Assembly: GCA_032718565.1 (NCBI GenBank)
Contig: JAVGVS010000453.1
Coordinates: forward strand, 1 to 64,000
Length of the DNA: 64,000 bases
Direction: 5' to 3'
Source: Distichodus sexfasciatus
Taxonomy: Eukaryota > Chordata > Actinopteri > Characiformes > Distichodontidae
Part shown: positions 40,135 to 53,661 of the stretch, in pieces
How positions within the stretch are numbered: the first letter of the stretch is position 1
Layout: every line of letters starts with the position of its first letter
Translations under genes and position numbers: made by a program
The notes under the pieces: model-generated
Seen by the model: only the letters and a program-made list of their open reading frames with translations
Databases searched by the model: none
Told to the model about the DNA's origin: nothing

Positions 40135-40667
40135 TGATGCTGGTCCAACTTGTTAGAACAAGCCTAGATCAGTAGGAGATTACTGGCTTGATGATTACAG
40201 TCACTGGTGTCCTTTAGACTCACACACACACACACACACACAGATGAGATGGAACTCGGGGGACTGCTACAGAAAAGAGATGTGCCCATTTGAATAGCAG
40301 GACAAATGTTCCAGAGCTTATCTAGTGTGACCCGCGTGGCCGCTCCGAAACCTGCAGACGAGTGCTGACTGTGGAGGCAGAACACACACACACACACACA
40401 CACACATACACACATCCTGCCAACACTCCCCCAGGCCCCGGACCAGCCGATGTTATCGTCAGCCGCTTTGAATTCTCCCTCACCCACAAAGGAAATAAAA
40501 TACATTTTTCTGCACGCATGGCCTCACTTCACCGCCACACACCCGAACGAGCAGCGCAAGCCGATACGGACGCAGGATGTGGACTGAAAACTGGACAAAC
40601 AGCAAACAAATAGATACAGCCGGCTGAAATGTTGTTAGTAAGTAATTAAAGTGGGTGATTAGTTGTG

Positions 40668-40995
40668 ATTGTGAACACAGCACAGCACACAGTTCACCTC
40701 AACGAAATGTGACCTCTGCATTTCGACCCATCCGTGAAGGGGCAGTGGGCAGCTGACATGGGCAGTGCTTGGGGACGGTACCTTGCTCATGAGTACCTCA
40801 GTAGTGCCGGTCCGGGATCCAAACTGGCAGATTTTCCAATCACGGGAGCCAACTTCCAAACCATTACAGCCCCGAGCTCTGCATCTGACTCATCGTTGAG
40901 CAGTGCTCGTGGAGGGTACCTTGCTTACGAGTACCTAAGCGGTACCTTTACCAGTCCAGGATTCAAACCGTTAACCTACCAACTGCCCCATAGCG
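40668..40995 (-). mobile_element. SINE family A, composite inverted copies
   Basis: Two body segments (GTACCTTGCTCATGAGTACC at 40780-40799 and a variant at 40917-40936) and inverted heads. Two copies or an internally duplicated copy. Confidence 0.75.
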
Positions 40996-41508
40996 TATAT
41001 GTACGTCATTCAGCATTGGTACAGCTGCGTTTCTCTTTTCAGAGTTTGAATATTACAATGTTATATTGCGGCGACGCTGCCTCTCGCATCGCCAGGTCAA
41101 CACCCGGCACGTGTACCAGGGCTGTTTTATTTCCACTGGAATATTTTCTGAAATAAGGCTGGACATGGACAATAAAACTCCTGCAAAGGTCTAATAAATC
41201 TTTATTTGTGGGCTGCGTCGGCTGATGAAACACGGTGACGTGCGGAGTATGCTGAGGGGCCTGGAGAAAGCCCAGAAATATTGTTTAATTACAGGCTCGG
41301 CGACGCAGTCGTACATCAAAACCCAGTTTCCCCCCCTTCGTTGGAGAACCAGAGCCGTTATTTATTTATTTGCATGTTTATTGTGGGAGAATCTCTCAGC
41401 GCTTTGTCCGTCCCGATCTGCCTGATTAATGGATGCTGTTGTGGTGCAGAAATGACAGGCGTCCTCTGTTTTATCAGTTTATGTGTGTTATAGGAATGTG
41501 TCTCTTTA

Positions 41509-41664
41509 CATTTATCTATCTATCTATCTATCTATCTATATCTGTCTATCTTTTTATACCATCTATCATTCATCTATCTAGCTATCTATCTATCTATCTA
41601 TCTATATCTATTTATATCTATCTATCTTTTTATACCATCTATCTATCATTCATCCATCCATCTT

Positions 41665-41738
<74 letters not shown>

Positions 41739-41783
41739 CACATATCTATCTGTCTGTCCATCCATGTATGCATCCATCTATGC

Positions 41784-41855
<72 letters not shown>

Positions 41856-41956
41856 GTCCGTCTGTCCGTCCGTCCATCCATCCATCTTTCCATCTTTCCA
41901 TCTATCTATCTATCTATCTATCTAACTATCTATCTGTCTGTCCATCCCATCCATCC

Positions 41957-42019
<63 letters not shown>

Positions 42020-42068
42020 CACCATATCTATCTATCTATCTATCTATCTTATCTATCTATCTATCCCA

Positions 42069-42142
<74 letters not shown>

Positions 42143-42179
42143 GCCATCCGTCCATCCATCACTCTATCTATCCTCTATC

Positions 42180-42215
<36 letters not shown>

Positions 42216-42332
42216 GTATCTATCTATCTATCTATCTATCCGTCTGTCCCATCCATCCATCCATCCATCCTATCTATCTATCTATATACGCATCCATCCA
42301 TCTATCTATCTGTCTATCTATTTTTCTGTCAA
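41509..42332 (+). repeat. (TATC)n microsatellite with TCCA interruptions, about 820 bp
   Basis: Long tetranucleotide array, mostly TATC/CTAT with short TCCA and TCTG variants. Frames without stops (Ser-Ile-Tyr-Leu) are an artefact of the repeat. Confidence 0.97.
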
Positions 42333-42339
42333 TCTAGGA

Positions 42340-43080
42340 CACACACCTGAGGACAGTTGTGGCACCTTTGGCGTTCCATAGATCTGATGACCGCGCAGAT
42401 GTTTCGATAATGTCTTCAGGCACAGTTGGGCATTAACAGGTTCATTCATTAGGTTATCCGAACACTGAATCCCCAATAAAAGTCGCAGAGGACAACCTGG
42501 GCAGTGCCAACACACTGCAAGCGCCACTCACACCAATCACCTCCATTCACATATGGGGACCAATTAGAGAGTCATATTAACCTGGTAGGATTTTGGACTG
42601 TGAACTTGGGCATCCGGGAGAAAAACCCGCATGTGAGCTGCAGGGAGAAACATACACCAAACTCCACGAAAGGCCCTGAAGCAGGACCTTCTCGCTGTGG
42701 TAGCACTTCTTCCCTCTTGCCGCCGTGCCGCCCTCACTATAAGTTTCACTATGTATACAGTACTGTATCTAAGACCATAGTATTCTCTGTGCTTGCATCC
42801 ACGTGGCACTGCAAATCCTGCAAACCCTCATCCAAATCATGACAAAATATTGCCGTAAACTGTGTATTTTGCCACTGCACTAAATAAACAATGAAACAAT
42901 AGACATTAATTCCACATCATCCGAAATATTTTGTCATATCGCACAGCCCTATTTGGATGTTGCAGGTTCCCAGGTTGATTTTGAGGTCGTGTTTGAGGTT
43001 AAGCTGCTCTAATAGCTGTCACGGCAGTTTACTAGAGCACCCGACAGCCTACTGTAACCTGTTAACACAGCGTCAGCTTC
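42340..43080. other. non-coding; DANA-like SINE fragment, otherwise nothing
   Basis: At about 42590-42720, on the minus strand, a decayed DANA-type copy is seen (GAAGGTCCTGCTTC with CTGCAGCTCACATG). No exon. Confidence 0.4.
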
Positions 43081-45340
43081 GTAATGTTGTGTTTGTTGTG
43101 TGTGTGTGTGTTTGAGAGTGAGTGTGGAATGCTATTAACAAAAAAAATATCAGTATACATGGCACAATAAAGGGGAAGCTTGAATGGATTACTTAAAGCC
43201 TCCACCTAGAAACATTTCAGAATGTAAAAAAGCAGTGAACATGCACAAAATTAAAAAATATGTAACGATTCCTAGACGGCCGTACAAGAGAAAAAAGCAG
43301 ATTCCCTAATCGTAAATCTTACGAAAAATTTACCTCCCCAAGTGAAAAAATGGGCAGTTTGTGGGTGTTGCAGTGTGTATGAGTTTATGCTCCTCACCAA
43401 GGCAACCCAGTTCTGTGGGGAGAAGTATTCACTTTCGGGATAACGGTTAGGGTAAAATAGATCTCACTGCCACTCTTCTCCAACACTTGCCCTGACTAGA
43501 AATACTCACTTCAGCTGGTTTGTAGAGTTGAAAGGCTGAGCAATGCTTGAGGGCAGTTGCTGGTGTTAAATTGCGTTGTCTACCATGTGTGTGGGTGTGT
43601 GTATGTGGATAAGTGTGTGAAACAGACCCGGCTCCCTATTGGCTGATCTTAAGAGGATGTGGCCTCTGTCAGAAAGACAAAAGAGTCTCACCTGTACATG
43701 GTAACCAGGAGTGAGCAACCATTAATCAGTCTGGGAGTGTGTGTGCATGTGTCCGTGTGTATGTGTGTATGTGTGTGTGTGTGTGTTCAGGAAAGCATGT
43801 GCACACGTCTGCAGGGATATTTCTCCATTTCAGTCCAAACTCGTTCTGCGCTCAGGCAACTATTGTGATTTGTGATGATATATTGCACGTCTGGCCGCAG
43901 TATCGTTCTAGATATGGAAGCAGGTGGTATGTGTGTGTTTATATGCGAATGTGTGCGTGTGTTTGTGTGCCTGCTGAGATATCAACATGTGTGTGTGTGT
44001 GTTTGCTATTGTGTGTTGAGGTAATGAATTCCTGGGAGCAGGCGGCTTTCCTTGGCGCTGCGTTATTGTTAATGAAGCGGCGCGTTAAGCGCTGACTATG
44101 ACCTGCTATTGATAACGGAGATAAGCCATTCGCGGCCGCTCGGGCGGGCGGCCAGGCGGTGGGGTAGACGGGGCCGGTGGGGGAGACCCGGCAGGGGGCA
44201 ACCCAATGCCTTCAGGCAGAGTGTCACCGGGCGGTTAGATGGTGAAAAGAGGGAAAGAGCGGGGAATGAGACGGCCTTGAAATAAATGATGCATTCATAC
44301 AAGGTGAATGAGATGTGATGGAATGGATGTGTGTGTGTGTGTGGGTGTGTGTGTGGGTGTGCGTGTGGGTGGGTGTTTTGAGGCATCGGTGAAAGGCTGA
44401 TTGTGCCATAAAAATCTGAAAACCTGAGATCTGTCAAGTTTTTCTGGCTTTGTGAGGACATTTTTAGATATGAGGACTGGCCCTATAAAGAACAAAGTGC
44501 TCGTATATAAAAGTTGCAAATTTCACTTCAATAAATGTAAAATTAAATCAAATTAAATGAATAGAAATAGCCGCACGGCAAGGTCACAAAAAAGCAGCTG
44601 ATGCAGTAAGCTTCGAAGAAAGGAATCAGTGAATCCGACTGGATAAATTTATGTAGCATTTTTAGCACCTCCTATTGTTCAAATAGCATCATTACATATG
44701 TCCCTCTTCCATATCTTAGTTTTGATCATTTATACCAAATCTCAGCAAAATCGCACTTACAGTTCTTGAGATTAAGGCATTTAGCATTTACAGCGCCCCC
44801 TATTGTTTAATTGGTGCCATTGACGCTAGCTGGGCAAAAACAGTCCAAAGATACAGCTGTTTAAGCAAAATAAGCCACACCCACTGCAATGTATTTGCTT
44901 ATCTTAGCCGCCTCTGAGTGAAATCCCAAAAAAGCTTTGTGTTATGGTGTCAGCCTAAGTCCGCAGATTCATTTGACACCTGACTTGCATTAATCAGCTA
45001 ATTAGCCTAGAAGGAGTTCGCAAACGTTTGTTTTGCATTTTATGTTAATTAGCTCAAAATCTTAAAATGGGAAGTCCATAGTCCCAATTAGAAAGTTGTT
45101 TGGCTTAAGCTAAGGAATCAGCTAAAGCAGGAATTTTCACTCTAGGCCACACGGTTCGAGAGTTAGAGGAGTTAGAGGTCAAAAACACTTTGTGCTTGGA
45201 CCCTGAATTAAAAGATTGGAGATTCTTTGGTTAGAGTCAAAAAAAAGTCAATGAAAGGATCTCACAAATGTAGCAGTGCTTGTGTGTGTGTGTGTGTTCA
45301 TATGTCTTCGAATGAGTTTTAAGTTTGGAGTTATACATGT
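43081..45340. other. non-coding, microsatellites and decayed repeat
   Basis: Several (TG)n runs. At about 44655-44835 text with two AGCGCCCCCTATTG-like words (ACCTCCTATTG and GCGCCCCCTATTG) recalls a dispersed fish repeat. No coding exon. Confidence 0.4.
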
Positions 45341-45341
45341 A

Positions 45342-45466
45342 GGGCCAATTTCCCAGTCGGGGATTAAGTTTAGTCATAGACTATCTTTGAGTTTGAATGG
45401 TAAATCTCCATTGATACTACAATTCTGTCCAAGACTAGGCTTAATCCACGTTCAGGAAACCAGCCC
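45342..45466. mobile_element. short palindromic MITE
   Basis: The ends GGGCCAATTTCCCAGTCGGG and the inverted CGTTCAGGAAACCAGCCC, with inner GATTAAG/CTTAATC, fold on themselves around AATCTCCATTG. About 125 bp. I recall similar GGATTAAGCCTAGTC palindromes in fish genomes. Target duplication unclear. Confidence 0.65.
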
Positions 45467-46032
45467 ATAAAGACGTAAAACCAGACCTGTGTGTTTGGGG
45501 TGCCAGTGTGTGTGAGTGCCAGCTGAGGCGTTACGTAATGTCAGGGTTGAGCCATTAACATTCCACACAGTACTACAACTCAGGGTTAAAAGGCACAAAA
45601 ACAAACACGTTGAAGGGTTATGTATGTATGTGTGTGTGTGTGTGTGTGTGTTAGAGTGTGTGTTACGTGGCTTCTCTTTGCTCCTCTCCAGTGTTGTTGT
45701 TATAATAACTGTGACAATGCTTGTCCTTTGTTCCACTCCATCGTCACTGTGTTGATATGCTTTTGGAAGAGGGATGTTAGTCGTGTGTGTGTGTTTAAGT
45801 GGGCAGTAAGTGTGTGTCTCTCTCATGTTGCAATTTGTTCTGGTTGCCAGGTTGGCAAACTTGATTAAAGGGGACGGTTGGGCCTTCGTTTGAACCTTCA
45901 CAGACTGTTGCTATCTAATCAGCACAGCACTTACTACACACACACACACACACACACACACAAAGAATATGTACATATGGGGCAGTTTTGTCCACAGGTA
46001 TGATTAGTATAATAGCAACACATAGTGAGGGA

Positions 46033-46063
<31 letters not shown>

Positions 46064-46861
46064 CTCACATCATCGTACACAAGTGACAAATGCATATGAT
46101 GAATATGTCTGTCATCTCTCTCTCTCTCTCTCTCTCTCTGATAGTGTCATGTGTGCTGGTTAATGACCGCTCTTAAGGCCAACCTCAACTAATGGGCTCC
46201 CATGAGAGACTCGTTCACCACACACACACACACACACCTTCACACCCACTACTTCAGAGAATTACTGAAAGGAATTATGCTTCCTCCTACATACTCATCT
46301 GCTGGACACTTCCTCTCTCTCACACTCACACATACACACACAGTTTATATGCTGTTTAAACATTAAAGACTCCTCCGTCACTCCAAGAGTCTACAGTTGC
46401 CCTCCAACATGTTCACAACATCAGAATGTGTGTGTGTTTGTGTGTTAAAGGCCTCGTTATACGGCTCTGTTATCAACATCCCCAACTTTCATGGCTCCTT
46501 TAATGAGCTACTTTAGATGAAAGAGCATCACGAAAAATCAAACCGTACTTGCAGACAGTGAGAGCGAGAGAGAATAAAGGTGTTTAATGTTTAAACAGGC
46601 ATATTGCATGTTCATCATCCCCAGTGTTGGGGAGTAGCTAACTATAACGAGTGACGTGATTTTTATCAGTAGCTTATCAGAAGCTTTTTTAATATTATTT
46701 TTGCAAATAGTGATGTAGTGTGGCAAAATGCTGTATTATTACTAAAAATATACTGTTATGCATAATTATGGGATAAAGACCACCTAAACCGAGACCGAGA
46801 CAAAACCAAGACTCTGAATGGTTGAGATCAAGACGAGACCGAGACTGGACCAGAGAAAGAC

Positions 46862-47163
46862 CCCACAGCCTTTCTGTGTGGAGTGTGTATGCTCTCCCTG
46901 TGTTCGCGTGGGTTTTCTCCGGTGGCTCCGGTTTCCTCCCACAGTCCAAAAGCATGCACTATAGGATAATTGGCGACTCTAAATTGGCCTGTAAGGTGTG
47001 AGTGTGAATGTGGTTGTCTGAGTGTGTGTGCCCTGCTGTGCGTTGCCACCTGCCCAGGGTTGGTCCCCGCCTTGGCCCTATAAGTTCCTGAGCTAGGCTC
47101 CGGTCCCCCCCATGACCCCAGTTGAGATTAAGCAGTTCAGATAATGAATGAATGAATGAATAT
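46862..47163 (+). mobile_element. DANA/mermaid-like SINE, 5'-truncated
   Basis: Blocks TCTGTGTGGAGTGTGTATGC, TCGCGTGGGTTTTCTCCGG and TTTCCTCCCACAGTCCAAAA. The 3' part is GCCCAGGGTTGGTCCCCGCC, ending in a GAAT tandem tail. Confidence 0.8.
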
Positions 47164-47824
47164 TAGGTATTACTGGATAGAATAGCTTACATGGAGTTAG
47201 CTACATTTTCCCTGTAGCTTGCAGTGTAGCTAACTATTATATTAAAACAGTAGATTGACCCTAGCTTGGTTCCTCTTAATCAGCTTGAAAAGCTATCATT
47301 TAAAAGTAACGATCCCCCAACATTGGATGTTTAAGACAACTTGAACAAATTTTAAAGACCTAAAAACAGCACATCAGCCGATATGTATCTTTTTATCGAA
47401 AAAATATAAAGTGTTAACTAAGGGTTTGTGTTATGTTTGTAAAGTGTAGCTATATAAATCATCACCAAGTTAAGAAACGAAACTGTAATGCAGTTTGAAA
47501 ATAAGCTTGTTGTATAAAAACACAAAAAAATCAATAACGGAGTTGCAGTGCGCCATCCTGTGGACACTCTAAGCAAGGACAACACTCATAGCACGGCTGG
47601 AAGATCCGTTTAAAATCTCTCTCTTCCCTTTTTTTTGTCATTTTCAGCGTTTATAACCATGATGGCAATTATCTCACGTTTGCTGATAACATCAACACAG
47701 ATTTCAATTCCCATGGAATATTGTAAATGCTCAGAAAGTGTCAGCTTCATATTGTTATCATGCGGTCAAACCATACACACCTATACAAACACACACACAC
47801 ACACACATTTAAGACCGGTGTGTG

Positions 47825-47855
<31 letters not shown>

Positions 47856-48785
47856 TGCTGTAGGGTGTAATTTCCTGGCTCCTCCATCCCGTGGTGGAGA
47901 TGTTGGGGGTGTTGGTTACCGTATTTTCAAAAGCTAAAGATAAAAAAAAAGGGAATGAAATGATGAGAGGAGAGATGGGGGTCATGCGGGTCAGACTGAG
48001 GGGGGTAAAGAGCGGTGGAGCAGGGTCTCTCACTCTCTCACACATCCCATGTCAAAGATAAGCCGCCTGCTCAGTGTCAGCACTCCAGGCCACATGTCAA
48101 ACTGAGTCAGGCGAGCGGCTGTAATTTTGTGTGTGTTGGCTGTTGTTTTTGTCAACATGTGTCTTTTGAGTTATGAGTTTAAGAAGGATTTGTGTGTGGG
48201 TGTGTGGGTGGGTGTGTGGGTGGGTGGGTGTGTGTGTGGGTGTTTGGCTGATGCCATTATAGTCTTTCAGCGAGAGGGCAGCCCTAATAGAGCTGTTATC
48301 TGCTGACCAGGTGTGTGTTTGTGTGTGTGTTGAAGTGCTCTTTTATGAGAGTCGCCGCTGCAGAAATGACAGCACTCACGGGTGAAAATTACAGAACATG
48401 TGGACAATTGCTCCAATATAGTCATACATTATACACACACACACACACTCACAGATACACACACACACACACACACAGAAATCGCAGAGTTTTAAACTGC
48501 TGGGGGCAACTCACATACTGACACACTCTCTACGACACATACTTGACCAGCCGTGACCACCTTCAGAATGTAGGAGAACACACACACACACACACCAGCC
48601 TCCTGCTGTAATGAAGGACATGCAGAGATAAAGTTCAGGCCCGTGGTGAATGTCTAGTTTGAACTGAGATCAATGTCACAGCCATCACTCTCTGCTCACT
48701 GTATTGGACGCATCACATGACATCACAATACAATATTCTATCAATTCAGAGGACAGCGATTCGATATCTGCCGGTATCACAAGGT
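47164..48785. other. non-coding, microsatellites; no gene seen
   Basis: AT-rich text, several CA/TG runs and nothing bounded by splice signals. Confidence 0.4.
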
Positions 48786-48789
48786 CTGA

Positions 48790-49335
48790 TACCTTGTGAC
48801 TACTAAAGTTTCGGGTAATTTTGAGCCGATTTGGACTCATTTAGTCCTATAAACGAGCTGTTTTTGGCCTTTCTGGAAGAGAACTACATTTTTGTGCATG
48901 ATGGTGTTCCATATTAGAGTCGCGAGCTCTAACACGAGTGTTTACATCGCGAATAATGTAATTAACGCCTTTTTACGCAATTCAGTTTTTGTGCACGGAA
49001 TTTACTCAGAATGCGGTGATTCTGACGGTATGTTTGGGGTTTCTGTAAGTTAAAGGGATTCTGAGTTATTAAAACACTAATTAATAAACAACGCAAAATG
49101 CCTGCGTAGGTCTCAAAGAGGTTTAATAGTAATATTCTCAGAGTTGTGGTTTCGGCTGCTCTCCAAATAAAATGCAGAGTCCTCTTTGTCTGAGTTCATG
49201 ACAAGACTGAGCACAAATACGGCTGAGTCCGAGACAAGACTGGGACTTTTAAAAACTGGTCTTGAGATGGAGACAAAGACTTGACTTCGACGTGGGACAA
49301 AAGACTCGAGACTTGACTTGAAATTCCCCTCAGAG
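48790..49335. repeat. dispersed composite repeat, partner of 5.50-6.00 kb
   Basis: The order is hAT-MITE-like part (TTTTGAGCCGATTTGGACTC, TTCTGGAAGAGAACTACATT), then GTAAGTTAAAGGGATTCTGA, then GACAAGACTG-type text. The same order is found in reverse complement at 5500-6000. Confidence 0.7.
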
Positions 49336-49340
49336 ACTTG

Positions 49341-49565
49341 AGCAGTTGGTGGCATAACGGTAGGGTGTTCGACCCGTGATCAGAAGGTCGCAGGTTCGAA
49401 CCCAGAGCCGGTAAAGTTACCACTGAGGTACTCATGAGCAAGTTACCGTCCCCAAGCACTGCTCCTTCACGAATGAGTTAAATGCAGAGGTCACATTTGG
49501 TTGTGGTGCACTGTGTGCTGTGCTGTGGTGTGTTCACAACGACCAATAATCACTCACTTTCACTT
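49341..49565 (+). mobile_element. tRNA-derived SINE, family A
   Basis: A-box-like AGTTGGTGGCATAACGGTAG and B-box GGTTCGAACCC. Body ACTGAGGTACTCATGAGCAA. Tail CACATTTGGTTGTGGTGCAC to GTTCACAACGACC. Confidence 0.85.
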
Positions 49566-50381
49566 GGACCAGGTCCAGAGCTCTAGTAATTATTCCAATG
49601 TAATACAAATTTTCTGAAGTCCAGTCCTTAACTCTACTATCCAACGCTTAAGCCTTACGTCAAGAGATAAACTCAGTCCTAATTTTGTAATTATTCTAAA
49701 CCTAAACCTAAGCATCAAAACTGGTCAAATTAAACTGGTACTTCATCCTTTAGACCCCAATCGCCTCTGGTACTGGGGGCAGAACGGGAAGGCTTTAAAT
49801 AGTCGGTAAACGTAAACAAACATATACATGCGGCACATCAACATCACTGATAGAATCTCCGTCTAAAAATCTCAAACAACAAATTCCACCTAAACATAAC
49901 CTGATTCCAACACAAAACACATGAATAAACAAAGAACAAGAACACTGCGTAGGTCTAGAAGAAATACGGCGGTGGAATATATACTACTATAGCTAACCAT
50001 GCATACCGTATATCATATCTTTCATATGAGACTCCGCAGATAATATGTTTTGTTTTTTTTGGGCGAACATGATTTTTTTTTTTTTCATGTTCTGCTGTGT
50101 TGCATCATCCTTTATTCTGACCCAGTAACATGTATGCTGATTCCACAGTAATCTCACAAGTGTTACCTTTATAATGAGACCAAAAGCATAAAAATAAACA
50201 TTGTGGTTGCTGAGACATACACATTTTATTTTGAGTGTTTTTTTCAGAGCAAAAATCTGTAAAACAGTCTCAGGGCTTAACAGGTTAAGATCCTTTTCTT
50301 CATCTTAGATCAGCAAAAATGTCCTCATTATTAACAAACTGATCCCAAGAGGCTTAATGCACCTCAGTGTGGCAGTTGTTT

Positions 50382-50419
<38 letters not shown>

Positions 50420-51640
50420 CGACAGAAGGGCTGTAATGATTGTGTTGCTGGGAGATGCGTGTGCTTAATGTGAGAATTCAGCCTGATTGGCTGTTTTTTG
50501 GCACATTTTAGGCACGCAGTACCAAGTGGAGGCAAAGGTGCGCGAGTGCAGTCAGTGTTGACCGTGCAGACACCAGATTTTACTCGCAAAAGTTCCAGGC
50601 TCAGAATTTTGGCACGAATATAACGCCATGCATCAGATCTCGTCACACCCGTTTCACAGCTACTGCTAATTTCCTTGATGCAAAAAAGAAACATAGGAAA
50701 ACTGTTGCCAATAAGCTAACTGAAATTAGGGTTACTTAGCCATCTTGCAAAGGAGGTCTGCTTTTGTTCTAGATGCCTTCTAAAAAGACAAGCGACTTTG
50801 TACCACAGTGTGTGTGTCTTTACGCTGGCCTGCCGTGTGAAAATTTTGTCGTATCGCTATAGTTATCGTAAGATCGCAAAATTTAAAGTCAAACCATCGT
50901 AAATCGGGGGAAGTGCTAATGCTAGTTTCTGCTAGCACTAGGTGCTAAAACAACACTGAGAACTAGCGACACTGGCATTAGCTAGCAATAGAATTAGATT
51001 TGTAATTAGAATTAGATCTTTACAGTGGAGATTTGTCTTTTGAAGTGTTTGTGTAGAGTGTGAAGTGAGTGTAAAGAGTGTGTCCTTTCTGTGCGTGAAG
51101 GTGGCAGTACGACCGCCAGTGTTTTTAAGTGTTATTCCACTGCTAATCTGAAATCCATCGAGTTGAAGTGGCTAAATGCTTTATTTCCCACTGGGGGATT
51201 TAAACAGTGGCTTAAGATCCTAAGAGGTGATCTCTCTTTAACACACACACACACACCGGTCTAACATCTCAATTACAAGCACAGTGCTGATAGAAGCTGC
51301 TCATTAAGTGGAAGTAAGGGTTGCATGAGGAGGCCAGCTGATGGTAAGTGTCAGTGGTGTAAAAATTTCACCAAATTACAAAGAACTTCTTCTCAAAACA
51401 TACAGAGAACTAGTTACTTTTTAGCTGTTTTTTCATGCAATATTAGAATCTCTACTCGATTACGATTCATTGAAACTGAAGGCATGCTCAGTGACGAAAT
51501 GTGATTTTAAAACTAGTTGCAACAGCTGCCACCGGAGGGCACCCCTGTCCTGCTTTTTGTCTGTGTTGTGTGGTATGTCAGTCATTTCCCCTCTGTCCTG
51601 CCCCCTCTATTTCCTGATTGGTTAGAATACCCTAGTTAGT
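49566..51640. other. non-coding; no gene seen
   Basis: Holds T-runs near 50050 and 50074, a (TG)n run at about 50384-50413 and an (AC)n run near 51241. Weak TTAGC/TAGCA-rich text occurs near 50925-51000. No splice-bounded exon. Confidence 0.4.
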
Positions 51641-51644
51641 TCAC

Positions 51645-51915
51645 TTGGGGAAGTTGGTAGTGTAATGGTTAGAGCGTTCTCCCCGCGATCAGAAGCTTGC
51701 CGGTTTGAATCCTGGACCAGTAGAGGACCAGGACCAGAATCCTGGTACCACTGAGGTACTCATAAGCATGGGACTGTTCTCTGGATGCTGCCCACGTTGC
51801 ATGCTCACTGCTCCTTCACGGATGGGTCAAATGCAGAAGTCACATTTCATTGTGGTGTACTGTGTGCTGTGCTGTGGTGTGTTCACAAAGACAAATTATT
51901 ACTCACTCTCAATAA
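51645..51915 (+). mobile_element. tRNA-derived SINE, family A
   Basis: Head GGTAGTGTAATGGTTAGAGC, B-box CCGGTTTGAATCC with a short local duplication of GGACCAG. Tail CACATTTCATTGTGGTG. Confidence 0.8.
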
Positions 51916-52067
51916 TTAGCAGTCACACCTGTGATGTTTGTTTGTAGTTTTACCCGATCTGTTTGTTCATTGGTCCCAGGTTAGTTCCTTACTCCCAGTT
52001 CCTTACTCCAGTTTAACCCAGTTCTGTTAATCTATTGGTACAGTAAATTTTTAACGTGAGTTTTAAG

Positions 52068-52285
52068 TGTCATTGTGAACACACCACAACATAGCTTAGT
52101 ACACAGTGCACCACAACGAAATGTGACCTCTGCATTTGACCCATCCATGAAGGAGCAGTGGACAGCTTTTTTTTTTGGCAGCGCCCAGGGAGCAGTGCTT
52201 GGGGGACGGTACCTTGCTCATGAGTACCTCAGTGGTACCTTTACCAGTCCGGGACTTGAGCCGGCAACCTTCCCCTTTATGAGGC
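52068..52285 (-). mobile_element. tRNA-derived SINE, family A (inverted)
   Basis: ACGAAATGTGACCTCTGCAT, GGAGCAGTGGACAGC and TGCTCATGAGTACCTCAGTG in inverted order. The head is decayed. Confidence 0.8.
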
Positions 52286-52289
52286 TGTA

Positions 52290-53040
52290 TGATTACAGTA
52301 TAAAAAATATGCTCAGAAATTACTTAATTATAGTAACGTGTGTAGTTGTAATCCTTTACTTCCACCTCTAGTGTGTGTGTGAGATCCGCTCTAATACGCT
52401 GTAGATAGAAAGTGTCAGAGTAAGTAAACACCACACTGACCTGTTAGCCGCTGTCACACTCAGCGCTGTTCAAACACACACCGTTTGCCATTTCGTGTCG
52501 AGTCAGCCAAGCCTACGTGGTGTGTGTGTGTGAGAGAGATTAAGGCCTGCTAGTCCTCATTACAATGTGTTTGTTTTTCGCTGTTTTCGTTAAGCAGTTG
52601 CACATTAACATTGACGATAAGCTCATTAGCAGTTAAAACCCATGTGTCTCTCCCTCGTTTAATAATGAGCAACACAGCGACCGGGGGAATGTCTCAGGCC
52701 AGAAAGGACACGACTTCAACATCTGTAGCGCTTAACATCTGGGTACAGTACCATAATACAGGACCATTCCCTATAAAGCTTAAATCACTCCGTATCTTAA
52801 AGAGACAGCGCCTCTTTTTCTCACAAACCTCTACAGTGAGTATGGGGTTTAGTTAACGAGCTGCTTTAACGAGTCCGGCTGGTCAGCAGCCTAACGATTC
52901 AGGGAATAACAAGAGAAAGTGAGACATGGTCTGAAGTGTGTGTGTGTGTCTGTGTGTGTTAGTATTTAATTCCTTGTGGAGGCTGAGAGTTGTGGGAGTC
53001 AACATCAACATCTTGGGGGCAAGTTTTTATAGGTTAGAAT
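52290..53040. other. non-coding; no gene seen
   Basis: Short (TG)n runs and unique text only. Confidence 0.35.
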
Positions 53041-53046
53041 GTACTG

Positions 53047-53352
53047 CTACTGGGGGCGGCACGATGGTGCAGTGGTTAGCGCTGCCGCCTAACACCCAGT
53101 AAGTCTTGGGTTCGATCCCCGTGCTTTCCCTGTGTTGGCGTGGGTTTCCTCTGGGTGCTCCGGTTTCCTCCCACAGTCCAAAAGCATGCAATATAGGTCA
53201 ATTGGTGAATCTAAAGGTGTGAATAGGAGTGTGATTGTGTGAGAGTATGTGTTCGCCCTGCGGTGTGTTGGCGCCTGCCCAGGGTTGGTCCACGCCTTGC
53301 GTCCATAGTTCCCCCCACAACCCCAGTTAGTATTCGGCGGTTCGGATAATGA
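53047..53352 (+). mobile_element. DANA/mermaid-like SINE, near full length
   Basis: The head GGGCGGCACGATGGTGCAGT, then TTAGCGCTGCCGCC and GGGTTCGATCCCCGT, is tRNA-like. It continues with GCGTGGGTTTCCTCTGGGTG and TTTCCTCCCACAGTCC, and has the same 3' part as the 46.86 kb copy. Confidence 0.88.
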
Positions 53353-53627
53353 ATCTACTGCTATCGCGTCACTGTAAAATGGACTATAAAGATTGGAACA
53401 CAAGGGTGTGTGCATAAGAATTTAGTTTTGCTGAAGTTGTCATCACAAAGACACAAAATGAGACTTTGCCATAATTTTCTGAGGGCTGCAAAGATTATAA
53501 CGCAGGGGTGTGTGTGTTTATAAGGATTTAGCTCTTTGTAGGGGATCAAATGTCCCTACAAAGACAAGGAAATAATTTACTGTGTTAAACCTGAAAATGC
53601 ACTATATAGATTGTAACACAAGTGTGT

Positions 53628-53661
<34 letters not shown>

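Larger units (their letters stand above)
38476..48600. repeat. block dense in (TG/CA)n microsatellites
   Basis: Runs of (TG)n or (CA)n at about 38480-38513, 38585-38605, 39526-39551, 40100-40125, 40221-40242, 40381-40410, 43740-43785, 44326-44375, 45620-45652, 45935-45962, 46035-46055, 47790-47812, 47820-47855, 48190-48243 and 48430-48477. Others follow at 50384-50413, 53622-53660, 54412-54440, 58793-58811, 58945-58970 and 60347-60369. Many small ORFs in the area are translations of these runs. Confidence 0.9.

Noticed and set aside
41433..42337. ORFs of 236 and 189 codons rich in Ser-Ile-Tyr-Leu
   Set aside because: Direct translation of the TATC microsatellite, which has no stop in these frames.
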